Positions 15,395 to 23,230 of a stretch of 37,831 nt of DNA are shown here, piece after piece; position 1 is the stretch's first letter; the number at the start of each line of letters is the position of its first letter. The translations under genes were made by a program, and so were the position numbers. The notes beneath the pieces were generated by a model. The model saw nothing but the letters and a program-made list of their open reading frames with translations. It was not told the origin of the DNA and searched no databases. This DNA comes from Chlorobiota bacterium. Its GTDB lineage: Bacteria; Bacteroidota; Bacteroidia; Bacteroidales; F082. The DNA lies in contig JAUVKF010000031.1 of the NCBI GenBank assembly GCA_030596395.1, positions 1 to 37,831 on the forward strand, written 5' to 3'.

Positions 15395-16204
15395 CTACTG
15401 CTCCCTAAAATTCAACGTCATCTGAATTGCCCTGACCTGTTTTTTCAGTTTTTCAACCTCATCGGCAAGGGCATCTTTTTCTTTGTTGGGTTCCGGTATT
15501 TCGGAATTGATGTAATTCACAAACTTCCAGATTTCCTTAAGGTCGTTTACTTTAATGTCAAAGGGATCAAAAATGGGGTTTAACGAGTGGAGCCGTAACT
15601 GGCCTTCCTTTTCCATGTTGTTTTCAACCACTTTAAATACAACTCCATCATTCCTGGTCAGCAAAATGTAGGCATGGTGGTTGCGGATGGTTGACCAATC
15701 CTGGACAAATTCACCTGTTACATATGAACCGTCAGGAATCGGAAGCATGGAATCGCCACTGATTTGAAAACTACGGTATTTCTTCTGTTTCGACAGGAAT
15801 GGCAAGCGGAATGTTGGCAGTATCCTGATGTATTCCGGATCGGCAAAGCCTGTAGTATAGCCTGCCTTAGCTTTCTCATTCACCAGTTCGATATTTTCTT
15901 CATTGTCTTCTCCAACTGTAGTAGCCAATACCCTTAGCTTGCTGCCTTTAATGTAAGTATCAGATCCTCTTTCCAGTTGTGAAAACTGGCTTTCCGGCAA
16001 AGCAGACAGATCAACCTTAATTAAGGTGTCTATTGCAACGCCATAATAATCAGAGAACCTGATCAGTGTATCCATGTTAGGTTGAGCAACGCCGTTTTCA
16101 TAGCCACTCAATGTGGGTCGTTTCATTTTCAGCGCAAAAGCTACATCATCCTGAGTGCGGCCGCGCCTTTTGCGTAAAATCTTGATGTTGTTGTTGAATA
16201 TCAT
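15395..16204 (-). CDS. LexA-like repressor: XRE helix-turn-helix plus S24 peptidase
   Basis: A 269-residue regulator. Residues 5-60 are an XRE/Cro-type HTH (IKILRKRRGRTQDDVAFALK, then RPTLSGYENGVAQPNMDTL). The C-terminal half is a LexA/CI-type S24 self-cleavage domain, with serine in ISGDSMLPIPDGSYV and lysine in VVFKVVENN. A likely Ala-Gly cleavage site lies in EKAKAGYTTGF at about residue 113. A short C-terminal coiled coil (EKDALADEVEKLKKQ) follows. By family logic RecA filaments would trigger autocleavage and derepression. It heads an operon with the DnaQ/GIY-YIG fusion and points away from dinB-dnaE, whose promoter region carries two matching dyads. A lone TGATTA half-site (16204-16209) overlaps its own start codon. 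Confidence 0.9.
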   Translation of the reverse strand: MIFNNNIKILRKRRGRTQDDVAFALKMKRPTLSGYENGVAQPNMDTLIRFSDYYGVAIDTLIKVDLSALPESQFSQLERGSDTYIKGSKLRVLATTVGEDNEENIELVNEKAKAGYTTGFADPEYIRILPTFRLPFLSKQKKYRSFQISGDSMLPIPDGSYVTGEFVQDWSTIRNHHAYILLTRNDGVVFKVVENNMEKEGQLRLHSLNPIFDPFDIKVNDLKEIWKFVNYINSEIPEPNKEKDALADEVEKLKKQVRAIQMTLNFREQ

Positions 16205-16231
16205 GATTATCGTGTTTTATCTTTATTTAAT

Positions 16232-16311
16232 CCCCGCCCTGAAGGACGAGGTAACTGATTCGTTTCATAATATTAGCTACTCTATCAGTTTCCCAGTCCT
16301 TCAGGGCTGGG
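16232..16311. repeat. REP/BIME pair at the 3' side of the transposase gene
   Basis: Two 20-nt palindromes lie in opposed orientation: CCCCGCCCTGAAGGACGAGG (16232-16251) and CCCAGTCCTTCAGGGCTGGG (16292-16311). Each forms an 8-bp stem with a TTCA or TGAA loop, allowing G-T pairs. The 40-nt spacer starts with GTAACTGATTCGTTTCATAA and contains AACTGAT...ATCAGTT. The second palindrome encodes the last residues of the transposase (PSPEGLGN). Confidence 0.85.
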
Positions 16312-16728
16312 TTCCTCCTGACCGGGAAACAACTCATCTATCTCTTCATCAAGCGATTGCCTGCTATGATGTGCTTCCTGGTTTCTGATATAATCCCTCA
16401 CTCTTTCTACATGCGATTTACTTACTGAAGCCGCATAATACTTTTTCTGCCATCCAAACTTAGCATCTGTAAGTTTCGTCTTGTTTATCCAAAAAGATGA
16501 TTCTCCTTTTACCTGTTGCATTATATCCGCAATACATTGGTTAGCATTTAAGGATAACAGGCAATGTACATGATCTGTATATCCATTGATGAAATCAATA
16601 TAGATTCCTTTATCATCTGCATGCGAACTGATATGCTCAAACACATCATTCCGAATATCTTTTTTCAGATATGGCTTCCTGTTTTTGGTAGTCCAAACAG
16701 CGTGTATCCAAATTTTAACGTAAGGCAT
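16285..16728 (-). CDS. REP-associated tyrosine transposase / IS200-type TnpA (Y1_Tnp)
   Basis: The 147-residue single-domain HUH transposase has the IS200/IS605 Y1 fold. Motifs are KIWIHAVWTTKNRKPYL at the N-terminus, the HUH pair in DHVHCLLSL, QQVKGESSFWINK, and the nucleophile helix RVRDYIRNQEAHH. It would cut and join single-stranded DNA at hairpins through a 5'-phosphotyrosine. No tnpB lies beside it. Instead both flanks carry 20-nt palindromes sharing a spacer (16252 and 16764), the arrangement typical of RAYT genes rather than mobile IS200. The final eight codons read through one palindrome. It sits between the divergent repressor and dinB genes. Confidence 0.9.
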   Translation of the reverse strand: MPYVKIWIHAVWTTKNRKPYLKKDIRNDVFEHISSHADDKGIYIDFINGYTDHVHCLLSLNANQCIADIMQQVKGESSFWINKTKLTDAKFGWQKKYYAASVSKSHVERVRDYIRNQEAHHSRQSLDEEIDELFPGQEEPSPEGLGN

Positions 16729-16743
16729 TGTTTATGTTTTTGT

Positions 16744-16783
16744 CCCCGGATTGAAGTCCGAGGTAACTGATTCGTTTCATAAC
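16744..16783. repeat. REP palindrome at the 5' side of the transposase gene
   Basis: CCCCGGATTGAAGTCCGAGG (16744-16763) is a 20-nt palindrome of the same family, followed by GTAACTGATTCGTTTCATAA (16764-16783), identical to the spacer start at 16252-16271. A degenerate second half (about 16800-16840) may be the decayed partner. Confidence 0.8.
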
Positions 16784-16881
16784 ACTGACTAACTATTCCT
16801 GCCAGTTTCCCCATGCTTTAAGGCGCAAGCCCCATATCCCAAAACTTTCTCTCCCCTTTTCTTGCTTTTCTGATACCAGAA

Positions 16882-16921
16882 TGATTATATTGTAATCAAT
16901 AAAATGATTAAAAACTAATCA
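16882..16921. promoter_or_regulatory. Two tandem perfect dyads upstream of dinB, candidate SOS-type operators
   Basis: TGATTATATTGTAATCA (16882-16898) and TGATTAAAAACTAATCA (16905-16921) are both perfect inverted repeats of TGATTA around a 5-bp spacer, with centres 23 bp apart, about two helical turns. They end 52 nt before the dinB start. I infer binding by the adjacent XRE-S24 repressor because half-site, spacing and tandem arrangement look like a cooperative dimer operator. Confidence 0.75.
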
Positions 16922-16973
16922 AAGATAGTGCTTATTTACAAAATGTCAAGTATCCTGTCATTATTTTTTAAAA

Positions 16974-18188
16974 ATGCAAACAACAAACAGAACAATAGTA
17001 CACCTTGATCTTGATACTTTTTTTGTATCGGTAGAAAGGTTAGTCAATACATCATTGATTGGGAAGCCTGTTATTATTGGTGGCATGTCCGACCGGGGTG
17101 TGGTGGCCGGCTGCAGTTACGAGGCACGGCAGTTTGGGGTTCATTCGGCTATGCCCATGCGGATGGCCAGGCAGCTCTGTGGCGATGCCATTGTGATTCG
17201 TGGCGATTCAGAACAGTACAGCAAATATTCGAGGATGGTAACTGATATTATTGCTGAGCAGGCGCCACTGTACGAAAAGGCTTCCATTGATGAGCATTAC
17301 CTCGACATAACCGGAATGGACCGGTTTTTTGGCAGCCTGAAGTGGGCCCATGAACTGCGTGAGAATATAATTAAAGAAACGGGGCTGCCCATCTCTTTCG
17401 GACTTTCCACCAACAAAACTGTTTCAAAGATTGCCACCAACGAAGCCAAGCCGAATGGGGAATTGTATATCCCGGTCGAACAGATAAAGCCTTTTCTTTT
17501 TCCGTTGTCTATCCGCAAAATACCGATGATCGGGAAACAGAGTTACCGCCTGTTGCGCTCGATGGGTGTAAGTACCATAGAAACATTGAGCATGATACCA
17601 CCCGAGATGATCACACAGGTGATGGGAAAAAACGGGCTAATCGTCTGGAAAAAGGCTAACGGCATTGATCACACACCGGTCATACCCTACTCTGAACGTA
17701 AATCCATCAGCACCGAACGCACTTTCGACAAAGACACCACTGATGTGGCAAAACTAAAGGGAATCCTTATCAGCATGGTAGAAAAGATTGCTTTTGAGTT
17801 GCGGAAAAAACAAAAGTTAACGGGTTGTGTTGCCGTGAAAATCCGTTATTCGAACTTCGATACACATACCTTACAGAAACACCTCCCTTACACTTCTTTC
17901 GATCATGTGTTGCTGGAAACGGCGCTCGAACTTTTTGATCGTTTATATAAAAGAAGAATGCTCATCCGACTCATCGGGGTTCGGTTTAGTCACCTGGTAG
18001 GCGGATCACAGCAACTCGACCTGTTTGAAGACACGCCCGAGATAACCGGTCTCTACCAAGCGATGGACAGCATCCGCCTGCGGTTTGGGAGAAAAGCCGT
18101 GCGGAGGGCGGTGGGGGTTTCACAACCTTTGATCCCCACCCTGAAGGACGGGGCAATTGAGTTGCCTCGGACTTCAGTCCGGGGATAA
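16974..18188 (+). CDS. dinB: DNA polymerase IV-type Y-family polymerase DinB
   Basis: The 404-residue translesion polymerase keeps the catalytic acids: HLDLDTFFVSVE near residue 10 and ASIDEHYLDITGM near residue 105. The finger, thumb (GLSTNKTVSKIATNEAKPNG) and little-finger domains follow. QQLDLFED at about residue 345 is a good beta-clamp binding motif (QLxLF). The protein is therefore an active polymerase, not an ImuB-type inactive relative. The family usually ends near RAVGVS. Here about 18 extra residues (PLIPTLKDGAIELPRTSVRG) are encoded by a REP pair that has entered the 3' end. dnaE starts 10 nt later, so the two are cotranscribed, presumably under the two upstream dyads. Confidence 0.95.
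   Translation: MQTTNRTIVHLDLDTFFVSVERLVNTSLIGKPVIIGGMSDRGVVAGCSYEARQFGVHSAMPMRMARQLCGDAIVIRGDSEQYSKYSRMVTDIIAEQAPLYEKASIDEHYLDITGMDRFFGSLKWAHELRENIIKETGLPISFGLSTNKTVSKIATNEAKPNGELYIPVEQIKPFLFPLSIRKIPMIGKQSYRLLRSMGVSTIETLSMIPPEMITQVMGKNGLIVWKKANGIDHTPVIPYSERKSISTERTFDKDTTDVAKLKGILISMVEKIAFELRKKQKLTGCVAVKIRYSNFDTHTLQKHLPYTSFDHVLLETALELFDRLYKRRMLIRLIGVRFSHLVGGSQQLDLFEDTPEITGLYQAMDSIRLRFGRKAVRRAVGVSQPLIPTLKDGAIELPRTSVRG
18134..18184. repeat. REP/BIME pair at the dinB-dnaE junction
   Basis: CCCCACCCTGAAGGACGGGG (18134-18153) and CCTCGGACTTCAGTCCGGGG (18165-18184) are 20-nt palindromes of the family flanking the transposase gene, joined by CAATTGAGTTG. The pair lies inside the last codons of dinB and ends 14 nt before the dnaE start. 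Confidence 0.87.
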
Positions 18189-18198
18189 AAAAGAAACC

Positions 18199-21138
18199 AT
18201 GCACCTAAACTCCCACTCATATTACAGCCTGCGCTACGGAACCTTTTCTGTAGATGACCTAGTGAAAACTGCAAAACACCTGAAGGTAGAGGCTATGGCC
18301 CTGACGGATATCAACAACTCATCGGGGATGATTGATTTTGTGAAGGCATGTAACGAACAAAGCATCAAGCCTATTGGTGGGATGGAGATCAGGAATAATG
18401 ACGAACTGCTGTTTACCGGCATTGCACAGGATAATGAAGGATTCAGGGAACTGAATGCCTATATGAGTGCCATCAACCTGAAAGAAAAGGAATACACACC
18501 CTTAGCTCCTGACTTCAACCGCGTGAACGTAGTGTATCCGTTTGGGAAAAAGCTATCACGAAAACTGAAGGAAAACGAATTTATTGGCATAAAACCCTCG
18601 CAGGTACGAAAACTGATCGCTCACTCTGCCAGGGATTTTACAAAAATGGTCATTCAGCAACCGGTTACTTTTGCTGATGAAAAAGAATATTACTTACACA
18701 AAAACCTCAGGGCTATTGACCATAACCTGCTGCTGAGCCACCTGAAACCGGAGATGTATGGCGCTCAGGATGAATCATTCCTCTCCCCCGAATCCATCCG
18801 GCAGGCCTTTGAACAATATCCACAGATCATTGAAAATACCGAACGCCTGATAAACAACTGTTCCATCCATTTTGACTACAACAGTATTAAGAATAAAAAA
18901 ACATTCACTGGCAGCCGCTACGATGATAAAGTATTGCTGGAAAAATTGACTTATGACGGGTTTAAATATCGCTATAGCGAAAAAAACAAAAATGCCCTGA
19001 AACGTGTAAAAAGTGAACTGGCTATCATTGATAAGCTGGGTTTTTCTTCCTATTTTCTCATCACCTGGGATATTATCCGTTATTCCATGTCGCGAGGGTT
19101 TTATCATGTAGGCCGGGGAAGCGGAGCTAACAGCGTAGTGGCTTACTGCCTCAAAATCACTGATGTAGATCCAATAGAACTGAATCTCTATTTCGAGCGT
19201 TTTATCAATCCGAGACGTACTTCTCCTCCCGACTTTGATATCGATTACTCCTGGAAAGACCGGGATGAAGTAACTGATTATATCTTTAAAAGATATGGCC
19301 GCGAACACACTGCATTACTAGGCACTTCCGTTACCTTCAGGGGAAAATCTATTTATCGGGAACTGGGTAAAGTGCATGGCCTGCCCAAAGCTGAAATAGA
19401 CAGTCTGACACAAAACCCGATGGTAGAAAAAGATAAGAATGAGATTACCCGTCATATCCACTCGCTTGCCACAATGATGACTGACTTTCCTAATATCAGA
19501 AGCATCCACGCCGGGGGGGTACTTATCTCCGAAGAGCCCATCAACTGTTATACTGCCCTCGACATGCCTCCCAAAGGTTTTCCTACCACCCAATGGGATA
19601 TGTACGTGGCTGAAGCTATCGGTTTTGAAAAACTGGACATCCTCAGCCAGCGAGGTATTGGACACATAAAAGATGCAGCCGATATCATCCGGAAAAACCG
19701 AGACATTGATGTGGATGTACACAAGGTGGAAAAATTCAAGAGCGATCCACTGGTAAAGGCTCAACTGAAAAAGGCCGAAACCAACGGCTGTTTTTATGTT
19801 GAAAGCCCGGCCACGCGCGGATTGCTAAAAAAACTGAAATGTGACAATTACCTCACCCTTGTGGCTGCCAGTTCCATTATTCGTCCCGGGGTGGCCAAAT
19901 CGGGCATGATGCGAGAATATATTTACCGGTTTCACCATCCTGATAAGTTTAAATACATCCATCCTATTATGAAAGAGCAACTGGAAGAAACCTATGGTGT
20001 GATGGTTTACCAGGAGGATGTATTGAAGATATGCCACCACTTTGCCGGTCTCGACCTGGCTGATGCCGATGTGTTACGGAGGGCCATGAGCGGTAAATAC
20101 CGTGGAAAACAAGAATTCCAGCGTATTGTGGATAAATTTTTCGAGAACTGCCGCGAACGCGGTTACCCGGAGGAGATCACCAAAGAGGTGTGGCGACAAA
20201 TCGAATCATTTGCAGGTTATTCATTTTCGAAAGCCCATTCGGCATCTTATGCTGTGGAAAGTTTCCAGAGCCTTTTTCTGAAAGCATATTTCCCGCTTGA
20301 ATTCCAGGTGGCGGTGATTAACAACTTCGGGGGGTTTTACCACAGTTGGGTTTATTTTAATGAAGCAAAACGACAGGGTGGTAACCTCCTCCTCCCCTGC
20401 GTGAATAACAGCGAATACAAGACTTGCATCAAGAGTAAAGACATTTACATTGGCTTTATTCATGTGGCCAAACTGGAAAGTAAGCTGGGCAAGAAAATTG
20501 TTGAAGAACGGAAAAAAAACGGCGAATACAACAACATTGAAAATTTTATCCGTCGTGTGGACCCTGGCATGGAGCAACTGATCCTGCTGGTGCGCGTAAA
20601 TACTTTTCGGTTTACCGGGAAATCCAAGTCTGAATTACTTTGGGAGGCTCACCTGCTGCAAAAAACAAACAAACCTCTGCCAAAAGATATCCGTCTTTTT
20701 GAAGGCAGACGCAAACAATTTAAGTTGCCTGCTCTGGTTCACGATTCGCTGGAAGATGCCTACGATGAAATTGAACTCCTCGATTTTCCTGTGTCCATGT
20801 CGTATTTCGATATGCTGCAAACCCGTTTCCGGGGCGAAGCGCTGACCTGCGATTTTGAGCACCTGACCGGGAAAAAGATCAGGGTAGTAGGATTGCTGGT
20901 AACCATTAAATATGTAAAAACCGTAAAACGCGAATTGATGCATTTTGCCACTTTTCTTGACCATAGTGGTGAAATGTTTGATACTACACACTTTCCGGAT
21001 TCCCTAAAGAAATACCCTTTCCGCGGGCATGGGGTTTACCTGATCCTCGGCAAAGTGGTTGAAGAATTCGGTTATGCCAGCATTGAGGTGGAAAAAATGG
21101 CCAAGCTACCGTTTAAGTCTGATCCGAGGGAGACTTGA
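18199..21138 (+). CDS. dnaE: Short DNA polymerase III alpha subunit (DnaE-type, error-prone candidate)
   Basis: A C-family polymerase of 979 residues, shorter than the replicative DnaE of about 1,160-1,250. The PHP domain comes first (MHLNSHSYYSLRYGTFSVD). The palm carries the catalytic PDFDIDYSWKDRDEV at about residue 344 and the third acidic region in DLADADVLRRAMSGKYRGK at about 620. A helix-hairpin-helix part and a C-terminal OB fold (IRVVGLLVTIKYVKT) follow. I use the ATG at 18199; the longer frame from 18157 would start inside a REP palindrome. The PHP metal ligands look incomplete (NSHS in place of HxHS), so proofreading from that domain is doubtful. Linkage to dinB and an S24 repressor argues for a damage-inducible mutagenic polymerase, not the replicase. 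Confidence 0.92.
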   Translation: MHLNSHSYYSLRYGTFSVDDLVKTAKHLKVEAMALTDINNSSGMIDFVKACNEQSIKPIGGMEIRNNDELLFTGIAQDNEGFRELNAYMSAINLKEKEYTPLAPDFNRVNVVYPFGKKLSRKLKENEFIGIKPSQVRKLIAHSARDFTKMVIQQPVTFADEKEYYLHKNLRAIDHNLLLSHLKPEMYGAQDESFLSPESIRQAFEQYPQIIENTERLINNCSIHFDYNSIKNKKTFTGSRYDDKVLLEKLTYDGFKYRYSEKNKNALKRVKSELAIIDKLGFSSYFLITWDIIRYSMSRGFYHVGRGSGANSVVAYCLKITDVDPIELNLYFERFINPRRTSPPDFDIDYSWKDRDEVTDYIFKRYGREHTALLGTSVTFRGKSIYRELGKVHGLPKAEIDSLTQNPMVEKDKNEITRHIHSLATMMTDFPNIRSIHAGGVLISEEPINCYTALDMPPKGFPTTQWDMYVAEAIGFEKLDILSQRGIGHIKDAADIIRKNRDIDVDVHKVEKFKSDPLVKAQLKKAETNGCFYVESPATRGLLKKLKCDNYLTLVAASSIIRPGVAKSGMMREYIYRFHHPDKFKYIHPIMKEQLEETYGVMVYQEDVLKICHHFAGLDLADADVLRRAMSGKYRGKQEFQRIVDKFFENCRERGYPEEITKEVWRQIESFAGYSFSKAHSASYAVESFQSLFLKAYFPLEFQVAVINNFGGFYHSWVYFNEAKRQGGNLLLPCVNNSEYKTCIKSKDIYIGFIHVAKLESKLGKKIVEERKKNGEYNNIENFIRRVDPGMEQLILLVRVNTFRFTGKSKSELLWEAHLLQKTNKPLPKDIRLFEGRRKQFKLPALVHDSLEDAYDEIELLDFPVSMSYFDMLQTRFRGEALTCDFEHLTGKKIRVVGLLVTIKYVKTVKRELMHFATFLDHSGEMFDTTHFPDSLKKYPFRGHGVYLILGKVVEEFGYASIEVEKMAKLPFKSDPRET

Positions 21139-21172
21139 TGCTGGAGACTTGATGCTGGATACTGGATACTGG
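21130..21172. repeat. Short tandem low-complexity repeat after dnaE
   Basis: GAGACTTGATGCTG recurs twice and then decays into GGATACTGGATACTGG. It begins in the last codons of dnaE and runs into the gap before the DUF6398 gene. No stem with a T-run is seen. Confidence 0.6.
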
Positions 21173-21226
21173 CTTTTGGGATTTTTATATTAATATTCGT
21201 AGTTTTAATGAAAATTTGTATAACAC

Positions 21227-21940
21227 ATGAAAAACCTGGCACAATCCAAAGCAAACGACATCCAAAAACTTTTTCGTGGTTATTGCAAAAAGCACCTTGA
21301 CGATGACTACCTGCGCCTGTGCAATAAATTATTCAACGATCTGTTTGAAAGCGACGATGAGATATTTAATCGTGGGAAGGAAAATATTTGGGCAGCAGCA
21401 ATCGTCTGGGCAATTGGTAGTGTTAATTTCCTTGGCGATAAATCTTTTGACCCCAGTGCATCTTTGTCAGATGTTTGCAATTATTTCAAGGTCAAAACTT
21501 CAACAGTCGGGCAAAAGGCATCCAGGATCAGGGAGTGGTTTGATATGGACTATTTTAATGATTATTACCAGCGTGAAGATTCGCAAATCTCCGGTTTACT
21601 TAAAAGTTTGGTAATGATTGAAGACGGATTCATTGTTCCGCGCGACTTGCCTGATAATGAAAGCGAAGAAAGTTTTTTGGATGATGACAGTGAAGAACTG
21701 CCCGGACATTATATTATTGCTATTGATACCAAAGGCAAGTTTGGCCAGGCCGATCTGTACCAACTCGAATACCTTTTCAAAACGGTATTGTCAGAAGATG
21801 AAAAAATCGAAAAAATTGAAATGTCTGTTTCAAAGCAAATTCATCTTTATTTTTACGGCAGGCCTGCCAAAGTCCTTGCATTTGAGAAAAAACTGAATAC
21901 TTATAAGTTTACCATATCGGATGTCAGTAATAAATTATAG
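21227..21940 (+). CDS. DUF6398 domain protein
   Basis: The 237-residue cytoplasmic protein has an all-helical N-terminal domain (about 1-115). The segment ENIWAAAIVWAIGSVNFLGD, followed by a helix-turn-helix-like VKTSTVGQKASRIREWF, matches the DUF6398 pattern. The middle is acidic and probably disordered (DNESEESFLDDDSEELPG, about 147-165). The C-terminus is a separate small alpha/beta domain of unknown kind. No function is known for the family. It follows dnaE on the same strand after an 88-nt gap containing repeats. It may ride on the same transcript, but nothing in the sequence shows a repair role. Confidence 0.75.
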   Translation: MKNLAQSKANDIQKLFRGYCKKHLDDDYLRLCNKLFNDLFESDDEIFNRGKENIWAAAIVWAIGSVNFLGDKSFDPSASLSDVCNYFKVKTSTVGQKASRIREWFDMDYFNDYYQREDSQISGLLKSLVMIEDGFIVPRDLPDNESEESFLDDDSEELPGHYIIAIDTKGKFGQADLYQLEYLFKTVLSEDEKIEKIEMSVSKQIHLYFYGRPAKVLAFEKKLNTYKFTISDVSNKL

Positions 21941-22271
21941 GCATTATGCCAATCCCGTACAGGCAATAAATATTTGGTGATTGAAAGCTAGAATATTTAT
22001 TTTAATTGATGACATAACCGGGGCGAACGCTTTCACGCTTTATGACCGACTTCCACCCTGCCTGCCGGAGTTGCATGTTCAGTGATCGGTTCAAATTATT
22101 GATGACAATCAAAATTTATTGCTGTTTTGAAGTTTGGAATTGTTAATGGCAACGGCGGGCAGGTAAAACAAGGATTGAGCCTTCAGTAGTTCTGGTGGTT
22201 AAAGTCATCAATCAAACAGCAAAAAATGTAAAGACCCGGAACTGAGGACCGATAGTTTTTATGAGTAGGCT
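21941..22271. other. Gene-free stretch with an imperfect inverted repeat
   Basis: These 331 bp between converging genes hold no credible frame or known RNA. The clearest structure is CCTGCCTGCCGGAGTTGC (22057-22074) facing GGCAACGGCGGGCAGG (22148-22163), GC-rich arms around 73 bp of AT-rich sequence. ATTGATGAC recurs, and GCTGTTTTGA-like words appear in opposite orientation. It may be another decayed mobile repeat. Confidence 0.5.
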
Positions 22272-23084
22272 TTATAGTTTCTCCCCACATTTTTTACAAA
22301 ATATAGCGTCATCATCGTGCAGGTGGTGGTTGCAGTTTCGACATACCTGTGTGTTAAGCCGTGTTTGAATATTTTTAATCCTACCCATTTCAGTAGTAAT
22401 AATACCTGTAGGTACAGCAATTATCGCATAACCAGTAATCATCAGTACAGAAGCCAGTGTTTGGCCAAGAACAGTATTGGGTGCAATATCTCCATAACCT
22501 ACCGTTGTTATGGTAACAATAGCCCAGTAAATGCTTTTGGGAATACTGGTAAAACCATTTTCAGGTCCTTCAATTATGTACATTAAGGAACCCATAATAA
22601 TTACCAGAACTAAAAGTACTTCAAGGAAAACAATAATCTTACCCCTGCTATTCTGAATGGCGATTCGTAAAGTATCAGCAGCTCCAACATACCTGACAAG
22701 TTTTAACACCCTGAATATCCGCAACAACCTCAATATCCTGATTATGATAAGATATTGTGATCCAATCAGGAACAAACTAAGGTAGGTTGGGACAATGGCT
22801 AAAAAATCGATGATACCGTAAAAACTGAAAATGTAGCCTGAAGGCTTTTTTACGGCAATAATTCGTAGAATATATTCAATAGTAAATAAAATTGTTAAAC
22901 CCCACTCTATTGCATAAAAAAAATTGCCATAACTGAAATGTAAAGATTCAACACTATCAAGCATTACGATAATGACACTTAGAACGATAGCAACCAGCAA
23001 TAAAATATCGAACCATTTGCCAGCATGCGTATCTGCTTCAAATATGAAATCGTGTAATTGTTTACGGGTTTTACCGTATTTCAT
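22272..23084 (-). CDS. Voltage-gated potassium channel with C-terminal zinc ribbon
   Basis: A 270-residue Kv-type channel subunit of the inner membrane, presumably tetrameric. Helices S1-S3 lie between about residues 22 and 115. The S4 sensor has arginines every third position (IIRILRLLRIFRVLKLVRYV, about 110-130). The pore loop carries the K+ filter TTVGYGDI at about 192, and S6 ends near 230. A short linker leads to CRNCNHHLHDDDAIFCKKCGEKL at residues 248-270 (a landmark), a CxxC-x11-CxxC zinc ribbon in the cytoplasm. Channels without cyclic-nucleotide or RCK domains are common in bacteria; the metal-binding tail is the unusual part. The gene stands alone. Confidence 0.93.
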   Translation of the reverse strand: MKYGKTRKQLHDFIFEADTHAGKWFDILLLVAIVLSVIIVMLDSVESLHFSYGNFFYAIEWGLTILFTIEYILRIIAVKKPSGYIFSFYGIIDFLAIVPTYLSLFLIGSQYLIIIRILRLLRIFRVLKLVRYVGAADTLRIAIQNSRGKIIVFLEVLLVLVIIMGSLMYIIEGPENGFTSIPKSIYWAIVTITTVGYGDIAPNTVLGQTLASVLMITGYAIIAVPTGIITTEMGRIKNIQTRLNTQVCRNCNHHLHDDDAIFCKKCGEKL

Positions 23085-23173
23085 TGGTTTAACTAAGGTT
23101 GGTCATGCGAATATATGAATAAATCATCTCTTGCATTTTTCACATTTATTATGAAATACATCAACTACATTAT

Positions 23174-23204
23174 TTGGAAGTATTTTAAATAATATTTATT
23201 TTTG
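23174..23204 (+). promoter_or_regulatory. Bacteroidetes-type promoter for the haem-binding pair
   Basis: TTG (23174-23176) and TATTTTTG (23197-23204) are separated by exactly 20 nt, the spacing of sigma-ABfr promoters. The start codon of the first haem protein gene follows 27 nt later. Confidence 0.65.
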
Positions 23205-23230
23205 GCCAAAATATAAATAAAATATTCATT

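Noticed and set aside
18157..18198. Upstream start for dnaE at 18157
   Set aside because: The extra 14 residues are encoded by the REP palindrome and overlap the end of dinB; the family begins at the PHP strand that follows 18199.
21941..22271. Possible integron attC site or structural RNA in the gap
   Set aside because: The inverted arms are imperfect, no core sites of the attC type are found, and no integrase is nearby.
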